Positions 35,405-47,870 of a DNA stretch of 64,000 nucleotides are shown here, piece after piece. Under the pieces are notes generated by a model that was not told the origin of the DNA, made no database searches, and was given only the letters and a program-made list of their open reading frames with translations. Each line of letters starts with the position of its first letter. Position 1 is the stretch's first letter. The DNA lies in assembly GCA_963924555.1 (NCBI GenBank), contig OZ004587.1, forward strand, positions 4,216,001 through 4,280,000. Direction: 5' to 3'. The translations under genes were made by a program, and so were the position numbers. Origin of the DNA: Crambe crambe (Eukaryota > Porifera > Demospongiae > Poecilosclerida > Crambeidae).

Positions 35405-35830
35405 ACTATTGTATTCAATAGCCAGAGCGAGTCACACATTGAGTTCCTAATCTAATTCTGGTCTCAAATTTGAGTACCCATTCTAATTCAAGACTCCAAT
35501 TAGAGTACCTAATCTTATCCAGGTCTCTAATTTGAGTACCAAATTTGAGTATGTACCTAATTCAGGACTCAAATTTGAGTACATGTTCTATTTCAGGACT
35601 CACCTTTTCTAATCAAGGACTCAAATTAGAGTACCTAATCTTATCCTGTTATCAAATTTGAGTACCTGTTCTAATGACTCAAATTAGAGTACCTCAGGTC
35701 TTAAAATTTGAGTACCTAATCTTATTCAGGACTCTAATTTTCTAATTCAGGACTCTTGTACCTAACCCAACTTATTTGGACTCAAATTTGAATAATTGAT
35801 ATAAATTCAGGGCTCTGTTTGATATTCTAT
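35405..35830. repeat. Palindromic minisatellite, array 2
   Basis: Same CTCAAATTTGAG-based units as array 1, with some units deleted. Confidence 0.8.
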
Positions 35831-37645
35831 TGCTTTTGTACTCCAAAAATAATTGTATCTTTCAATAAGGGAAAAACATTTCCGTGACTTGAAAAAAAAT
35901 GTAGGGATGACCATTGCTCAAAAAGTAAAGAAACAAGTATAGGGATGAAGGATAGAAGGAATCAATCTTTGTTCTGTATATCCAGCCAACAATTCATATG
36001 CATACCAATAGTGCATACTTCATACTTCTAAAACATTCAATTCCCTACTTGACAGGAAATGTTATGGTGACTAATTACCATGGGTATTGCATGGTTACCA
36101 AACCAATTCTAAATCTTAAGTAAGTTCTGTACCAGTTAGTATTGCTATATCACTATCAACCTTCATAATTTTTCTTATATAAAAAAACAAGCGAGTTATT
36201 TTCGAGGGGTAATATTTTTGTTTTCATGGTTGAAAATAAGGACAAAATTTTTACCCACGAATAATTATACCTGTACACCTATGTAAAAAATACACCCCCC
36301 TCCCCCTCCCATAGCTAGCTATGTTCTAGAAGATCGTTGCAATAGCAAAAAATCTGATACTTTAAATGCAAAAAAACAAAAAAACTTGTCTTCTAGACCC
36401 TCAAGGCCCCCTTTCAAGGATTGTACCATCTTTGCTGGTGAAGAAACTGTGGAAGAGGTAGAAGTATGATCCATGTACTGGCTTCTACCGCAAATGAGTT
36501 AGTCATAGTCACAACTTCTACTTCTAGTACAGGCTGCCACTCTTGTAGGTCATTTACACTTAGTGCAAGGCTGGCTGCACAGACTACAGCTAGCTGCATG
36601 TGCCAAACATGCATGAAAATTTAACCATTCCTTCCCAAATGCGACATTTTTACCCAGAGTATTAATTACAACATTGCATGACCATGCAGCAAGCATACAG
36701 GGATCTGTTAGACAGTCACAGCTAATAATTTTATAGAGTACAGTAACTAAAGAGGCGGACAATACTTCAAAGATAACCTTCATATATAGTTTCAAGATAA
36801 TCAGCAGTTAGTTTGATAATATTTTTCCCCCTCTACTAATGAAGACTATAACTGGGTAGTCTAAAGTCACATCAATATCAACTTTGAGAGACATAATGCA
36901 CATGTTTTAATCTGGTATTTTCTGTGTAATCACTTATGCGAATAATTATCTTTATGTGCTTGTACATCAGTTCAAAAGTCAATTGATAATACGTATGGAT
37001 TTTACTCACTTTATGACAATAAGCCTAAGGTAAGGAAGGGTGGCTTGATACGCTCAAGTTTTCAGCTATTGACTCGACTCAACAATGAATCTTGACACTC
37101 CAAGAGTCCAACAAAGAGGAGAGAAAGAGAGAGAGAGAGAGAAAGAGGTATAGTTCAAAGGTCAATTGCTATGTAGAGAACAAGGCATCAGAGCGTAAGA
37201 CTGCAGCGCTGCAAGATGGTGAACAACCAAGGCACCAGTGACCGTTATAAAGTTAGGCAAGTGAAGAAAGCAAAATGTAAGGAGCTACACTGCCTCATTG
37301 AATGAAGAAGAGTATAGCATAGGCTTAGCTAGAAGAAATTAGCCTAAATATGATTGTCGCAGATTATATTATCTGCAGCATGTTGAAGAATGATTTGTAG
37401 CTAATAACACGTGCTCTGATCACTATATTTGGCAGCAATGTGTCTTACAGATTTCATAGACAGAAGGTTGAAACTCTGTTAATGCTCCCCAGTTAAGGGG
37501 CACCGCACCTCCTTCAACATCACCTGCCTGAACAGAGACACATCATTATTAGGAAGGTCTGCATGCAACCCTTTCCTGGACTTCATCCACATATTAATCA
37601 TAATAGTACAGTATACCTAAGTTACGGGCATGACCACGTTTTAAT
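35831..37645. other. Repeated sequence, no recognised gene
   Basis: Matches 44985-46850 in outline. Minus-strand frames at 36414-36614 and 36550-36795 have counterparts at 45524-45775 and 45711-45932 (AWSCNVVINTLGKNV, EEWLNFH). They may be remnants of one exon, but I recognise no family. A GA-rich microsatellite is at 37117-37147. Confidence 0.45.
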
Positions 37646-37649
37646 ATCA

Positions 37650-38100
37650 AAGTGTTCCTCATGTCCAGCTCTTTAAGGATGCACCAGAGTTATGATTATA
37701 TATATTTTAAACTTAAGTTGCTCTTCATTGGATATATCAGTGGTTTCATCCACCATGATTGTTAGAAAGGAGAGTCATGGATGATACTAAGAAGCTTCCT
37801 CGGAACACTACTTTTTTTATTGGTTTTCATGTGAAATGAATTTCTTCCAGCTTTGTTCTAACCACTTAACAAAAGGTGGGGGTCTTCAACCCTAAGACCA
37901 AGTAATATTGCTTCATTGTGGCCACATAAAGCAAGACCCTGTCTTGGTAAATACCACACACTGATATTAGATTATCTATGTATGGCTTCTTGTTTTGAAC
38001 ATCTGAAAACATGTTGCAAACTATTTTGTCCTTTTCCAATTTGAAAATCTGGGAAATCACCCACACAAATCTGGACATTTTTCATAAAACATTAAAGACT
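37650..38100 (-). pseudogene. Decayed hAT relic 3, shortened
   Basis: Third version of the relic, about 150 bases shorter in the middle, with the inverted VDETTD near 37745. It shows the uninterrupted gypsy 1 target sequence near 37970-37985. Confidence 0.5.
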
Positions 38101-38174
38101 TCTCAATTGTGCACTTAACATATTCAAAACATGGACTGATACCCTATAATTATATCTCCATTTTGAACTATTGT

Positions 38175-38560
38175 ATTCTATAGCCAGAGCGAGTCACACG
38201 TTGAGTTCCTAATCTAAATCTGGTCTCAAATTTGAGTACTTATTCTAATTCAAGACTCCAATTAGAGTATCTAATCTTATCCAGGTCTCTAATTTGAGTA
38301 CCAATTTTGAATATGTACCTAATTCAGGACTCAAATTTGAGTACACGTTCTTTTGAGTACCTAGTCTCAAATTAGAGTATTTAAGACTTAAATTTGAGTA
38401 CCTAATCTTATTTACTTAGACTCAAAAATTAGAGTACCCAGTACTCCAATTCAAGTACCTATTTTAATTCAGGACTCAAATTATGTACTTAATCTTGTAC
38501 CTAGTCTTACTTACTTTGACTCTTATTTGAATACTTGATCAAAATTCAGGGCTTGTATCT
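38175..38560. repeat. Palindromic minisatellite, array 3
   Basis: Same unit family. It is followed by the TATATAAGGGA / ATGTATGT stretch that also precedes 23885 and 47941. Confidence 0.8.
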
Positions 38561-38846
38561 TTCAATAATGGCTCATACATACAGTATATAAGGGATGTTT
38601 ATGTGTATGTATGTTCCAACATACACTGCACTTCATTTTTGTCCTTGTCTTACTCCACATCCCCTAGTATAGTTTATATGAGAAGCCACAGACAAGGGAC
38701 TCTTCTAGTGAAGAACATATCTCTATTAGAATCAGAGCTCATGATAATCAGCATCACCTTGTTTTATACTGAAAACTTGAAATACTAGCCAAATAAATAC
38801 AAAAAGTGTGCATTAATTGACATGAATAAGTGATGTTATGTGTGTA

Positions 38847-39799
38847 GTTACACCGACTACCATAGGGCAGGTTAATTTCGTCAGGAAAAAATTCCGTCAT
38901 ATCAGGAATCGTTACAGAGGTTTGCACGGTTCTTGCACCTTGAAGCGCCACGCGCATGCTCATTATAATTCCATAGCAATGACTTCTTGTGAGCCTACTC
39001 ATTGCAGTGCTTGCAGTGAGGACCTTCGTTGGCGAATTGTGTGGCAGACAGAAGCTCTTCACTATACTAGTCAACTTTGTCTAGCTACACTATCACAAGA
39101 AGTCGTCATTCTACTATATTGCCATGGAATTTACACGCATGCGCGTGGCGCTTTCCATCAATAAAGGTGCGCAGACTCTGAAAAAATTGAACAGATAAAT
39201 CTAGCATATGTGCACGAAATTTTTCCCCCGCCCGGTTTCTGTTGAAGCAAAGATGGACTATTTCGAGAGAGAGACTTACGTTTGTGGCTATCACAAATGC
39301 ACCCTTGTTGCTGGCTAACCTCGTTAGACATCTTAATGTATGGACCTCTCTTTTTAACCTGACGCATCTCTTCAACTGCACTGTTAGCTGCTACTATAGC
39401 CTTTGGTGATATCAAAGCAGACAATGGTCCATCAGGATTGGGGAGATCCCTACCAGGTATAACTTTGAAGTATTTGAGAAGAGCCATGAGCAGCATTTGG
39501 AGCAGTTCTCTTACAGCATTCTCTAGCTAGCTCTCGCATGAAGCGATTGACGATCTACCACGTGTGTGCTATGCAAAAAATATGTGCAAAAATTTATGAC
39601 AGTAAAAAAATTATAATTTCAACTTTATACCAATGGTGAAATAGACGAATTTTTTCCTGACGAAATTAACCCGCCCTACGGTATGAGATGCTATAGTTGA
39701 AAACTACATACTGAATAGCTCTGAAATGGACGCCCTAGGAAGTGCTAGTCAGTATGAAACTGTAGTTTTCAACTATGGCATCTCATAAGTCGGTGTAAC
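38847..39799. mobile_element. TA-flanked terminal-inverted-repeat element, copy 3
   Basis: Ends and TA flanks as in copies 1 and 2. It is not followed by the hAT element: homology to units 1 and 2 stops at 39853. Confidence 0.65.
39280..39496 (-). CDS. KKRGPY first exon, copy 3
   Basis: 217 bases, ATG at 39494-39496, donor AAAC|GTAAGT, phase 1. The 72-codon frame is again open. Retention in three copies is compatible with coding function but equally with recent duplication. Confidence 0.4.
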
Positions 39800-39852
39800 T
39801 ATATGCCTCATTATTCATGAACAAATATACCAAAGTGAATTCATAGTTACTG

Positions 39853-40310
39853 TAAGAGAATCTTCCATTAATGCTCTCATTATCCATGTAGCCAGAAGTG
39901 AGTGATGAATTGCCAACCTTGGAATACTGATAGTCGATGCCTCTGTTACTGGCATAGAAGTAGTCCTAAGCCAGTCAAGTGATGATGGAGTGGAGCACAT
40001 ACCCTGTTGTTTATCACAGGCCACTTCTTCCTTGAGAGACTTGCTGTGCTACAGTGTCTGGCTGTTGTGCTTGGAGAGAGTTTACTTGGAAGGAACCAAA
40101 TTTACAACTGATATACTGATCATCGTTCATTAGAATAATTTGCAAAGAATAGGAAGAACAAAATTGGATGACTTTCTGCAACTATGCATATGAATTTGTG
40201 ATCTGGCATAGAAAAGGAATTGACAGTGGTAGCTATAACCAATACTGATGGACTAGCTACAGAGGACTGGAAACCCTCTGATAAAAAGGAGGGGATGATG
40301 TCAAAGTCTC
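39853..40310. pseudogene. Decayed retrotransposon RNase H fragment
   Basis: On the plus strand, 40080-40240 reads in broken frames as YLEGTKFTTD, then SLE, then RTKLDDF and EFVIWHRKGID. This follows the RNase H end of gypsy-type pol. The minus-strand frame at 39815-40024 is probably a shadow. Breakpoint with the inverted-repeat element flank is at 39853. Confidence 0.45.
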
Positions 40311-40857
40311 ACTTCTGAGCTCTGTAAGCTGTTACATTATTCTATGTTAACATTTCATGCTATAGCTATTATAATTAATGTATCACAATTAATTATTATG
40401 ATGTCATCATGGAATGCTCATGCACAGTAGTTTTTATTGTCACTTTGGTGTTTTGTGTTTGAAAAACTCTTGAGTGATGCTGTTAACTATCATTTCACTT
40501 TATGATAATTATTTTAATGACAAGGACCCTCATAAAATTAATAATTTAAGAGTATAAAATTAATAGCTAGATGATGAGCACAATACTCAATATGTGCAGA
40601 TTCCAGAAAGTATGAACTATTTTGACCCATAGCTTATTATGATCATGTAGTTAATTATCAATGTAATAGTCATGGATTGTTCAGAAGCTCTATTACAGAC
40701 ACTGAATGTGTGATGAACAAATTGATAGCCACTGCTCATTGGAAAAATCCTAGTGTGGAAGATGAGAGTGCAGATTTAGCTATAGCTAGCTCTTAATGGT
40801 CAGGAATATATACACACTGTTAGGATTTTAATTATATTCATGACACTTACGTAATTA
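40311..40857. other. No gene seen
   Basis: AT-rich intergenic sequence ahead of the gene B promoter. Confidence 0.5.
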
Positions 40858-40885
40858 TGACGTCACAAATGCATTTGCGCATGCG
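40858..40885 (+). promoter_or_regulatory. CRE and NRF-1-like motifs, gene B promoter
   Basis: Canonical CRE TGACGTCA (40858-40865) and TGCGCATGCG (40876-40885), 10 bases apart as in gene A, about 380 bases before the ATG. A second conserved block (GGAGGGCGGGGCTTG, about 41060) follows. Confidence 0.55.
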
Positions 40886-41266
40886 TCATGTGTTTGTTTA
40901 TCCAACCACACCCATTATTGGGCTATATTTTCTTTTTAAAAAAGCTTGTCTTCTAGTGAGTTATCACTGAAAAGAAGAGATTTAAATCGCTAGACAGTCG
41001 TAGCAAACCTATTAGGCTCTAGCTATTGCTAATATCACCCTATCATCGAACCTCTACAAGGAGGGCGGGGCTTGTACCACCGCTACTAGTGCTATTGTAC
41101 ACCATCTAAAGAGGTACTTATAGCAGCAAGTGGTCCGTATTGATGATCAGATAGTGTAGTTGCTTTATTTCTCCCTTGTCAATCTCCCTGACTTGTAAAT
41201 CTCCCTGTCTAGTTTCATTCTCCATCTATGCTAAAACCCATACCCTCGTATCATCAAGACTACCAA

Positions 41267-44024
41267 ATGGACCCTGGCTCATCCCAGCCCCTCAACCTCT
41301 CCTTCTCATTGGTGCTTCTCTCTGCTCTACTGATGTTGAGTGGAGATGTGGAACTCAATCCTGGACCTGAGAGTGAGTCCATTGTTAACTGGATGTGTGG
41401 GTAGGTCACTTGATCGTAATAGCTAGCTTCAAGTGCTGGAAATAAGTTATCAGAATTATATAGGACAACCTACTTAACTACCTGACAAAAAGTAGATTTA
41501 ATACAAGTGTATTGCTCTTATTATGTTCCTGCAGCTGTCTTAGTTGCAAGGGATCTTAAGATGGTGAGGAATTTCATATGGCGAGCCCATATCAAGTGGT
41601 ATGACATAGGTGTGGAGTTGGAAATGGATCCTTCCACACTACAAGCAATCAAGGAGAATTTCTCCAACAATCCTGCTAATTGCTTTAGTCAAGTACTGCT
41701 GGACTGGCTGGAGGGACAAGGCTTGGAATCTACATGGTCAAATCTAGCTGCAGCTTTAAAGGCACCACCTGTTGGAATGTCAGCTCTAGCTGAAGCAATT
41801 GAAGCAAAATATCTTGGAGATACACATCAACCTGGTAAGTAATGCTAACTAATTGGTCTTTGTTTATTCCATTCACTTTCCTATTAAATTTTAGTTTCAG
41901 ATTTACGCTAATTTTCTCCTGCAAAATTTTACTCTTGTTCTTTCCTTCATTTAAATTTCATGGATTAAGGCAGTTCAAAATAAATTACTTGTTTAACAGA
42001 TTTCCCTGCCCTATTTTTACAGAATTGAAATAAATTTAGTTTGTATATTCTCAGTATACTGCTGTTTATCTTTGTACACTAGATCTCAGTATACTCCTCT
42101 TTCTTGTATACTAGAACACATGACCGTATAAACATGATGCATAGTATACTGAGCTAGTTTATATTTAAGTTTATTTCGTCCTGCCTGCCTATAAGAAAGG
42201 AGAAAAAATCTGTTAAATAAGTGATTTGTTTGGAACTGCCTAATAGTTAACAATTAACATAATAAAGCTGGTATAATGGAAGTAATTAGGTCTTGTTTAC
42301 TAAACATTGGATCATTGCAACTTCAGCAAGTGCTGTAATTCAGTTATCCCACTTCACTTAACTACTATAGGTGCAGAACTTTTGCTACCAGATAATACAC
42401 CTACTTCATGTACAAGTTCAGAAGGTAAATAATTTTAATGTCTAAATAGCTGATCTGACTATTCAATTGATTTAAGTTAGGTAATACTTCTCGGACACAT
42501 GCAGTCTTCATTGGTCTATATTCATAGAGTTTCTAGACACAAATCATAATCCATACTTTAACTAGCTAGCAGCAAATTGGACTTGTAGTTTTTAAGTGAT
42601 CTTCCAGAGCTATAGGGTCAGGGATTAACTACGGCAGTTGATGAAATTAATGTTGATAAATACTTGTTACGGTTCTCTTTTGTCTCTAGTGCTTGTAATT
42701 TCGCCCAGACTTTGTTAACTTTTGATTAGCTACTGCCATAAACTCTCTGTGTACTATATAAGTAGTCTGTAATAGTATAGCAATGGTAGATAATAATTAT
42801 AATAATGTGATACTTTCTTGATCTAGATTCATCAAAACCTCAATATCCTGAATCTGTTATTACATCTACAATTAGTTCATGCTCCAGCTCTGGTAAGTTA
42901 AGATAACAGTAAATATGTACCTGTGAAGATGACTTTAAATACTCTCAGAGCTAAGTGCTGTGGACCTCACTCCATGCTTTCCTTTCCTTGCTACTGAAGA
43001 CTTGTCAGAAGCTGAAAAAGATTTTAAAAGGCAGCAGCTCTACAGTGAGACTCAGGATATCAGACGAAAGTTTGCTGGTCTCGTTTTCAATCTGCAAAAA
43101 ACTGTGGAGAAGTTTCACTCAGTTAAAGATGTCAAAAATGTCTTGATATACCATGATAGGAACTTTGAGAATCTGTTACAAGGTTGTGCAACCATAGCAG
43201 ATACATTCGTTGAGGCCTCTAAGTATTGGTCCTTTTTTGACCATGGAATGATCAAGCTTTTAACCAAAGAACTGGGAACGAATTCGAATAAGAAGAAACT
43301 TCGCCAATTTCAAGAAACGTTTCAGGAGTATTCTAGAAGAAGAATCTGCGAATGTCCCAGCGATGTATTTGGTGAAAAAGAAACGTCAGATACAGTGCTT
43401 GTACTCAAGAGTGAAATGAAAGTGGAGGACACTACTGTTGAAGAGCTTCGTATATATCAGCATCGGATGAATCGTATCTTGAAAACATCCACCATGCGAT
43501 TGCTACACGTCAATAAAGGTTGCTTGGAGCTAACCTTCAGAGTACTTGGAGATGCTTTACGTATAGAAGGCATCACTGAAGAGAAACAGCAAGCATTAAG
43601 AAATATGGGAATCATCAGCATTAGTTACGGAGAGCTTCATTTTGATCTGACCCCCCTTGTTAAGAACGAAGGAACTGACGCTCCACTTGGAATCGAGGAA
43701 GGTGAGAAGCACTATCAAGTTATATCTAAGGTTATAGTTTCAAATTTCACAGATGTCCTTCCCTATCCAGACCCTCTCATTCCTGCCCTCTCTCTGGTGG
43801 GACCAATGACTGCTCTTGATATAAAAGGTGATGCTGATGACAACATTGATGCTGACTCAGGACTCGGCACTATCAGTGACGTGACTGGAACAGATGTGGG
43901 TAGCTATCCTACAGATGATATGAGCATAGTCACTGCAGGTCTCAGGACTGAGGTCTCTGATGAGTTCCAGGTAAGGAGTAGAGGAATTTATTCATGTAAT
44001 ATTCTTCCTCATACATACATATAA
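41267..44024 (+). CDS. 2A-leader / Death-domain gene B, five exons, intact
   Basis: Exons 41267-41372, 41535-41834, 42371-42424, 42827-42892 and 42949-44024; the four introns are GT-AG and phase 1. If unspliced at the end it gives 533 residues. Residues 1-25 are a hydrophobic leader, 27-34 DVELNPGP, and about 36-135 a Death domain (WYDIGVELEMDPSTLQAI). A Ser-rich linker follows (exons 3-4). The exon 5 domain has YWSFFDHGMIKLLTKELG, YSRRRICECPSDVFG and LLHVNKGCLELTF. I recall similar sequence in Death-domain proteins of other marine invertebrates but know no name for it. At 43970 the codons end DEFQ with CAG|GTAAGG, a near-ideal phase-0 donor. Splicing there onto 51904 would append the ankyrin repeats (939 residues in all). 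Read-through instead adds about 17 residues to a stop. Likely role: signalling adaptor or receptor, inferred. Confidence 0.8.
41345..41368 (+). other. 2A-like motif, gene B
   Basis: DVELNPGP is intact. The leader before it is one leucine shorter than in gene A. Exon 1 ends one codon plus one base after the final proline, so leader and 2A form a self-contained phase-1 exon module. Confidence 0.85.
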
Positions 44025-44429
44025 ATGTAAATGTTTCAGTGAAACACATTGACAGCCATTCAAAACATTTTAATAAATAGAGGAATAATATTTTGTTACA
44101 ATCGAAGGCATTTTGAGGAGCTCAGCTTTCACAGATTGGCCACCAAAAGATTTAAAAATAATTGTAGAAAACAGAAACAAGTCCAGGCTCTATAAGTCTC
44201 CACTTTAGAAGCTGAGCATGAGGCTGGGTGTTGTCTATGTGTGGGCAGCTATCAAGTCAAGATCGAACAGATAAGAAGAAGTTTGCTGGAATAATTATAT
44301 TAATACGTAGAAATGGATTGACAGCCAATTCAAAGTGTTCACGCTTAAAGTTTATGATCATTATTTTGTACAGAAAAATATTTTTGGGTAAAAATAATAT
44401 GGCTCAATAAAACTATGTGATTTTGCCAG

Positions 44430-44985
44430 AGTGAGTCACACATTGAATAATTCTGGTCTCAAATTTGAGTATCTATTCTAACTCAGAACTCAAATTTGAG
44501 TATCTAATTTTATCCAGGTCTCTGATTTGAGTACCAATTTTTACTCAAATTTGAGTACCTTCTAATTCTGGTCTCAAATTTCAGTAGCTAATCTTATCCA
44601 GGACTCTAAGTTGAGTACCATTTTGTATTCAAATTTGAGTTTCTAATCTAATTCAGCACTCAAATTTGAGTACACATAGGATTCAAATTTGAGTACCCCT
44701 AACTGACCAATCAGGTAACTGGCACGTGACTAGCTATAGTCTAATCTAATTCAAGACTCGAATCTAATTCAGTACTCTAATTTGAGTACACATACTAATT
44801 CAGGACGTCAGGATTCAAATTTGAGTACCCTAAATTTTAGTACTTTCTCTAATAAAGGACTCAAATTAGAGTACCTAATCTTATCCAGTAATCATTATTT
44901 GAGTACCTGTTCTAATTTGAGTACCTAATCTTATTCAGGACTCTAATTTTCTATTTCAGGACTCTTGTACCTAATCCAATTATAA
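44430..44985. repeat. Palindromic minisatellite, array 4
   Basis: Longest array, with many CTCAAATTTGAG units and a short unrelated insertion near 44700-44740. It lies inside the proposed long intron of gene B. Confidence 0.8.
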
Positions 44986-45436
44986 TTGTATCTTTCAATA
45001 AGGGAAAAACATTTCCGTGACTTGAAAAAAATGTAGGGATGACCATTGCTCAAAAAAGTAAAGAAACAAGGGTAGGGAGGAAGGATGGAAGGATTGAAAC
45101 GGAGTCAATCTTTATTCTGTATATCCAGCCAACAATCCATATGTATACCAATAGTGCGTACTTCATACTCAATATTCAATTCCCTACTTGACAGGAAATG
45201 TTATGGTAACTAATTACCATGGGTGTTGCATGGTTACCAAACCAATTCTAAATCTTAAGTAAGTTCTGTACCAGTTAGTATCGTACTCAAACAGCTATAT
45301 CACTATCACCTTCATAATTTAAAAAACAAGCGAGTTATTTTCGAGGGGTAATATTTTTGTTTTCATGGTCGAAAATTAGCATAAAAATTTTACCCACAAA
45401 TAATTATACCTGCACACCTATGTGAAAAAAACACAC

Positions 45437-45437
<1 letters not shown>

Positions 45438-45468
<31 letters not shown>

Positions 45469-45478
45469 ACCCATAGCT
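45438..45478. repeat. Poly-C tract (41 C)
   Basis: Forty-one C in a row. The paralogous site near 36293-36310 is a mixed C/T tract with no run longer than six or so. Confidence 0.9.
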
Positions 45479-45519
45479 AGCTATGTTCTAGAAGATCATT
45501 GCAGTAGCAAAAAATCTGA

Positions 45520-46970
45520 TACTTTAAATGCAAAAAAACTTGTCTTCTGGACCCCCAAGGCCCCCTTTCAAGGATTGTACCATCTTTGCTGGTGAAGAAA
45601 CTGTGGAAGAGGCAGAAATAATTATGATCCATGTACTGGCTTCTACCGCAAATGAGTTAGTCATAGTCACAACTTCTACTTCTAGTACAGGCACCTGCCA
45701 CTCTTGTAGGTCATTTATGCTTATTGCAAGGCCAGCTGCACAGGCTACAGCTAGCTGCATGTGCCAAACATCCATGAAAATTTAACCATTCCTCCCCGAA
45801 CATGAACACGACATTTTTACCCAGAGTATTAATTACAACATTGCATGACCATGCAGCAAGGACCATACAGGGATCTGTTAGACAGTCACAGCTAATAATT
45901 TTATAGAGTACAGTAACTAAAGAGGTGGACAATACTTCAAAAGATAACTTTCATATAATTTTTATAGTTTCAAGATAATCAGCAGTTAGTTTGATAATAT
46001 TTTTTCCCTCTACTAATGAAGACTATAACTGGGCAGTCTAAAAAATGTTCATAGCTTTGAGACCATTATTAAGGTCAGCATAAAATACAACTTTATTGGT
46101 AATCTACTACTTAAACAAATTATCTTTTGGAGATCACTGTCATGACGCCAGGTCAGTGTAGTCCTTCTAATAGTTCAAACAACTTACTGATATGAGCCAA
46201 AGGTCAAGGGTCAAGATGATTTCCACAATAATTTCCATGGAGCACAACTTTCAGGTAAACGTTTGAATACCATGAATGTTATGCTCTTATACTATGAGCT
46301 ATTACTGCATAACCTAGTTGCTGTAGTTTCTGTAATCCTTATAATTCTCAATATCAAGTCAGCTCAGAAAAAGAAGTTGTCTAGAATACATAAGTTATGT
46401 AGCTGTTTTAAAATCAAGCAAAGCAAGCAAGCCTCTCTATTGTCACGTCAATACAAATTTTGAGAGGCATAATACACATGTTTTAATCTGGTATTTTATG
46501 TTGTAATTACGTATGTCAATAATAATCTTTATGTGCTTGTACATCAGTTCAAAAGCCAATTGATAATAGGCATGCATTTTACTCACTTTATGACAATAAG
46601 CCTAAGGTAAGGAAGGGTGGCTTGATACGCTCAAGTTTTCAGCTATTGACTTGACTCAACAATGAATCTTGACAATCCAAGAGTCCAACGAAGAGGAGAG
46701 AGAGAGGTATAGTTCAAAGGTCAGTTGCTATGTAGAGAACAAGGCATCAGAGAGTCAGATTGCAGTGCTGCAAGCTGGTGAAGATAGAAACAGCCAAGGC
46801 ACTTGAGACTGTTGTAAGCTTAGGCAAGTGAAGAGAGCAACATGTAACATGTCATGGGGCAATCATCTACAGTGCTTCTTCCTTTTAATTTCCAAGAAAA
46901 AGCATGGAAATTGATTGTGTAAGGTTCACAGTTTACTAGACTACCTACCTGGAGCACTATACCACTACAC
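45520..46970. other. Repeated sequence, no recognised gene
   Basis: Paralogue of 36395-37270. It contains the exon-like minus-strand frames at 45524-45932 described above, which I cannot assign. Confidence 0.4.
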
Positions 46971-46974
46971 TACT

Positions 46975-47290
46975 TTAGAAGTACAGGAAAGGGTTGCATG
47001 CAGACTTCCCTAATGATGATGTGTCTCTGTTCAGCAGGTGATGTTGAAGGAGGTGCCCCTTAACTGGGGAGATTGATAGTATTAACAGAGTTAAATCAGA
47101 GTTTCCAATCTATGAAATCTGTAGGACACATTGCTGCCAATTATGGTGATCAGAGCACGTGTTATTAGCTATTATATTGAAATCATTCTTCAACATGCTG
47201 CAGAAAATATAATCTGCAAGAATCAGAGTAATTGGGTTGATTTCTTCTAGCTAAGCCTGTGCTATGCTCTTCTTCATTCAATGAGGCTCT
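46975..47290 (-). repeat. Inverted copy of a unit segment
   Basis: This block is the reverse complement of about 17680-17960 (also 34430-34710 and 37280-37580), for example TTCAACATGCTGCAG against CTGCAGCATGTTGAA. In all other copies it has the opposite orientation, so a local inversion or an inverted insertion occurred here. Confidence 0.75.
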
Positions 47291-47439
47291 CTCTGTGCAG
47301 GCCCTGGTACCTTGCTTGTTGTCGGCTTGCTGAAGTGTAGCTCCTAATTATTACTTAAGAAAATGAACCACATTCAAAACATGGACTGATACTGCTATAA
47401 TTATATCTCCATTTTGAACTATTGTATTCAATAGCCAAA

Positions 47440-47870
47440 GCGAGTCACACATTGAGTACCAAGACTCCAATTAGAGTACCTAATCTTATCCAGGTCTCTA
47501 ATTTGAGTACCAATTCTTACTCGATTTTGAGTATGTACCTAATTCAGGACTCAAATTTGAGTACACGTTCTAATTCAGGACTCACTTTTTCTAATTAAGG
47601 ACTCAAATTAGAATACCTAATCTTATCCAGTTATCAAATTTGAGTACCTAGTCTAATTTGTGTCTCAAATTAGAGTATTCAAGACTTAAATTTGAGTACC
47701 TAATCTTATTTACTTAGACTCAAGAATTAGAGTACCCAGTACTCCAATTCAAGTACCTATTTTAATTCAGGACTCAAATTATGTACTTAATCTTGTACCT
47801 AATCTTACTTACTTGGACTCTTATATTTGAATACTCGATCAAAATTCAGGGCTTGCATCTTTTGATAATG
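47440..47870. repeat. Palindromic minisatellite, array 5
   Basis: Unit order is very close to array 1 (23400-23780), including the trailing TTCAGGGCTTGCATC, so it is a recent copy. Confidence 0.8.

Noticed and set aside
45528-45932. Overlapping frames on both strands, also at 36414-36795, possibly one exon
   Set aside because: Conserved between two units but with no recognised motif, no clear splice sites and frame changes between copies, so listed only as unassigned repeat sequence.
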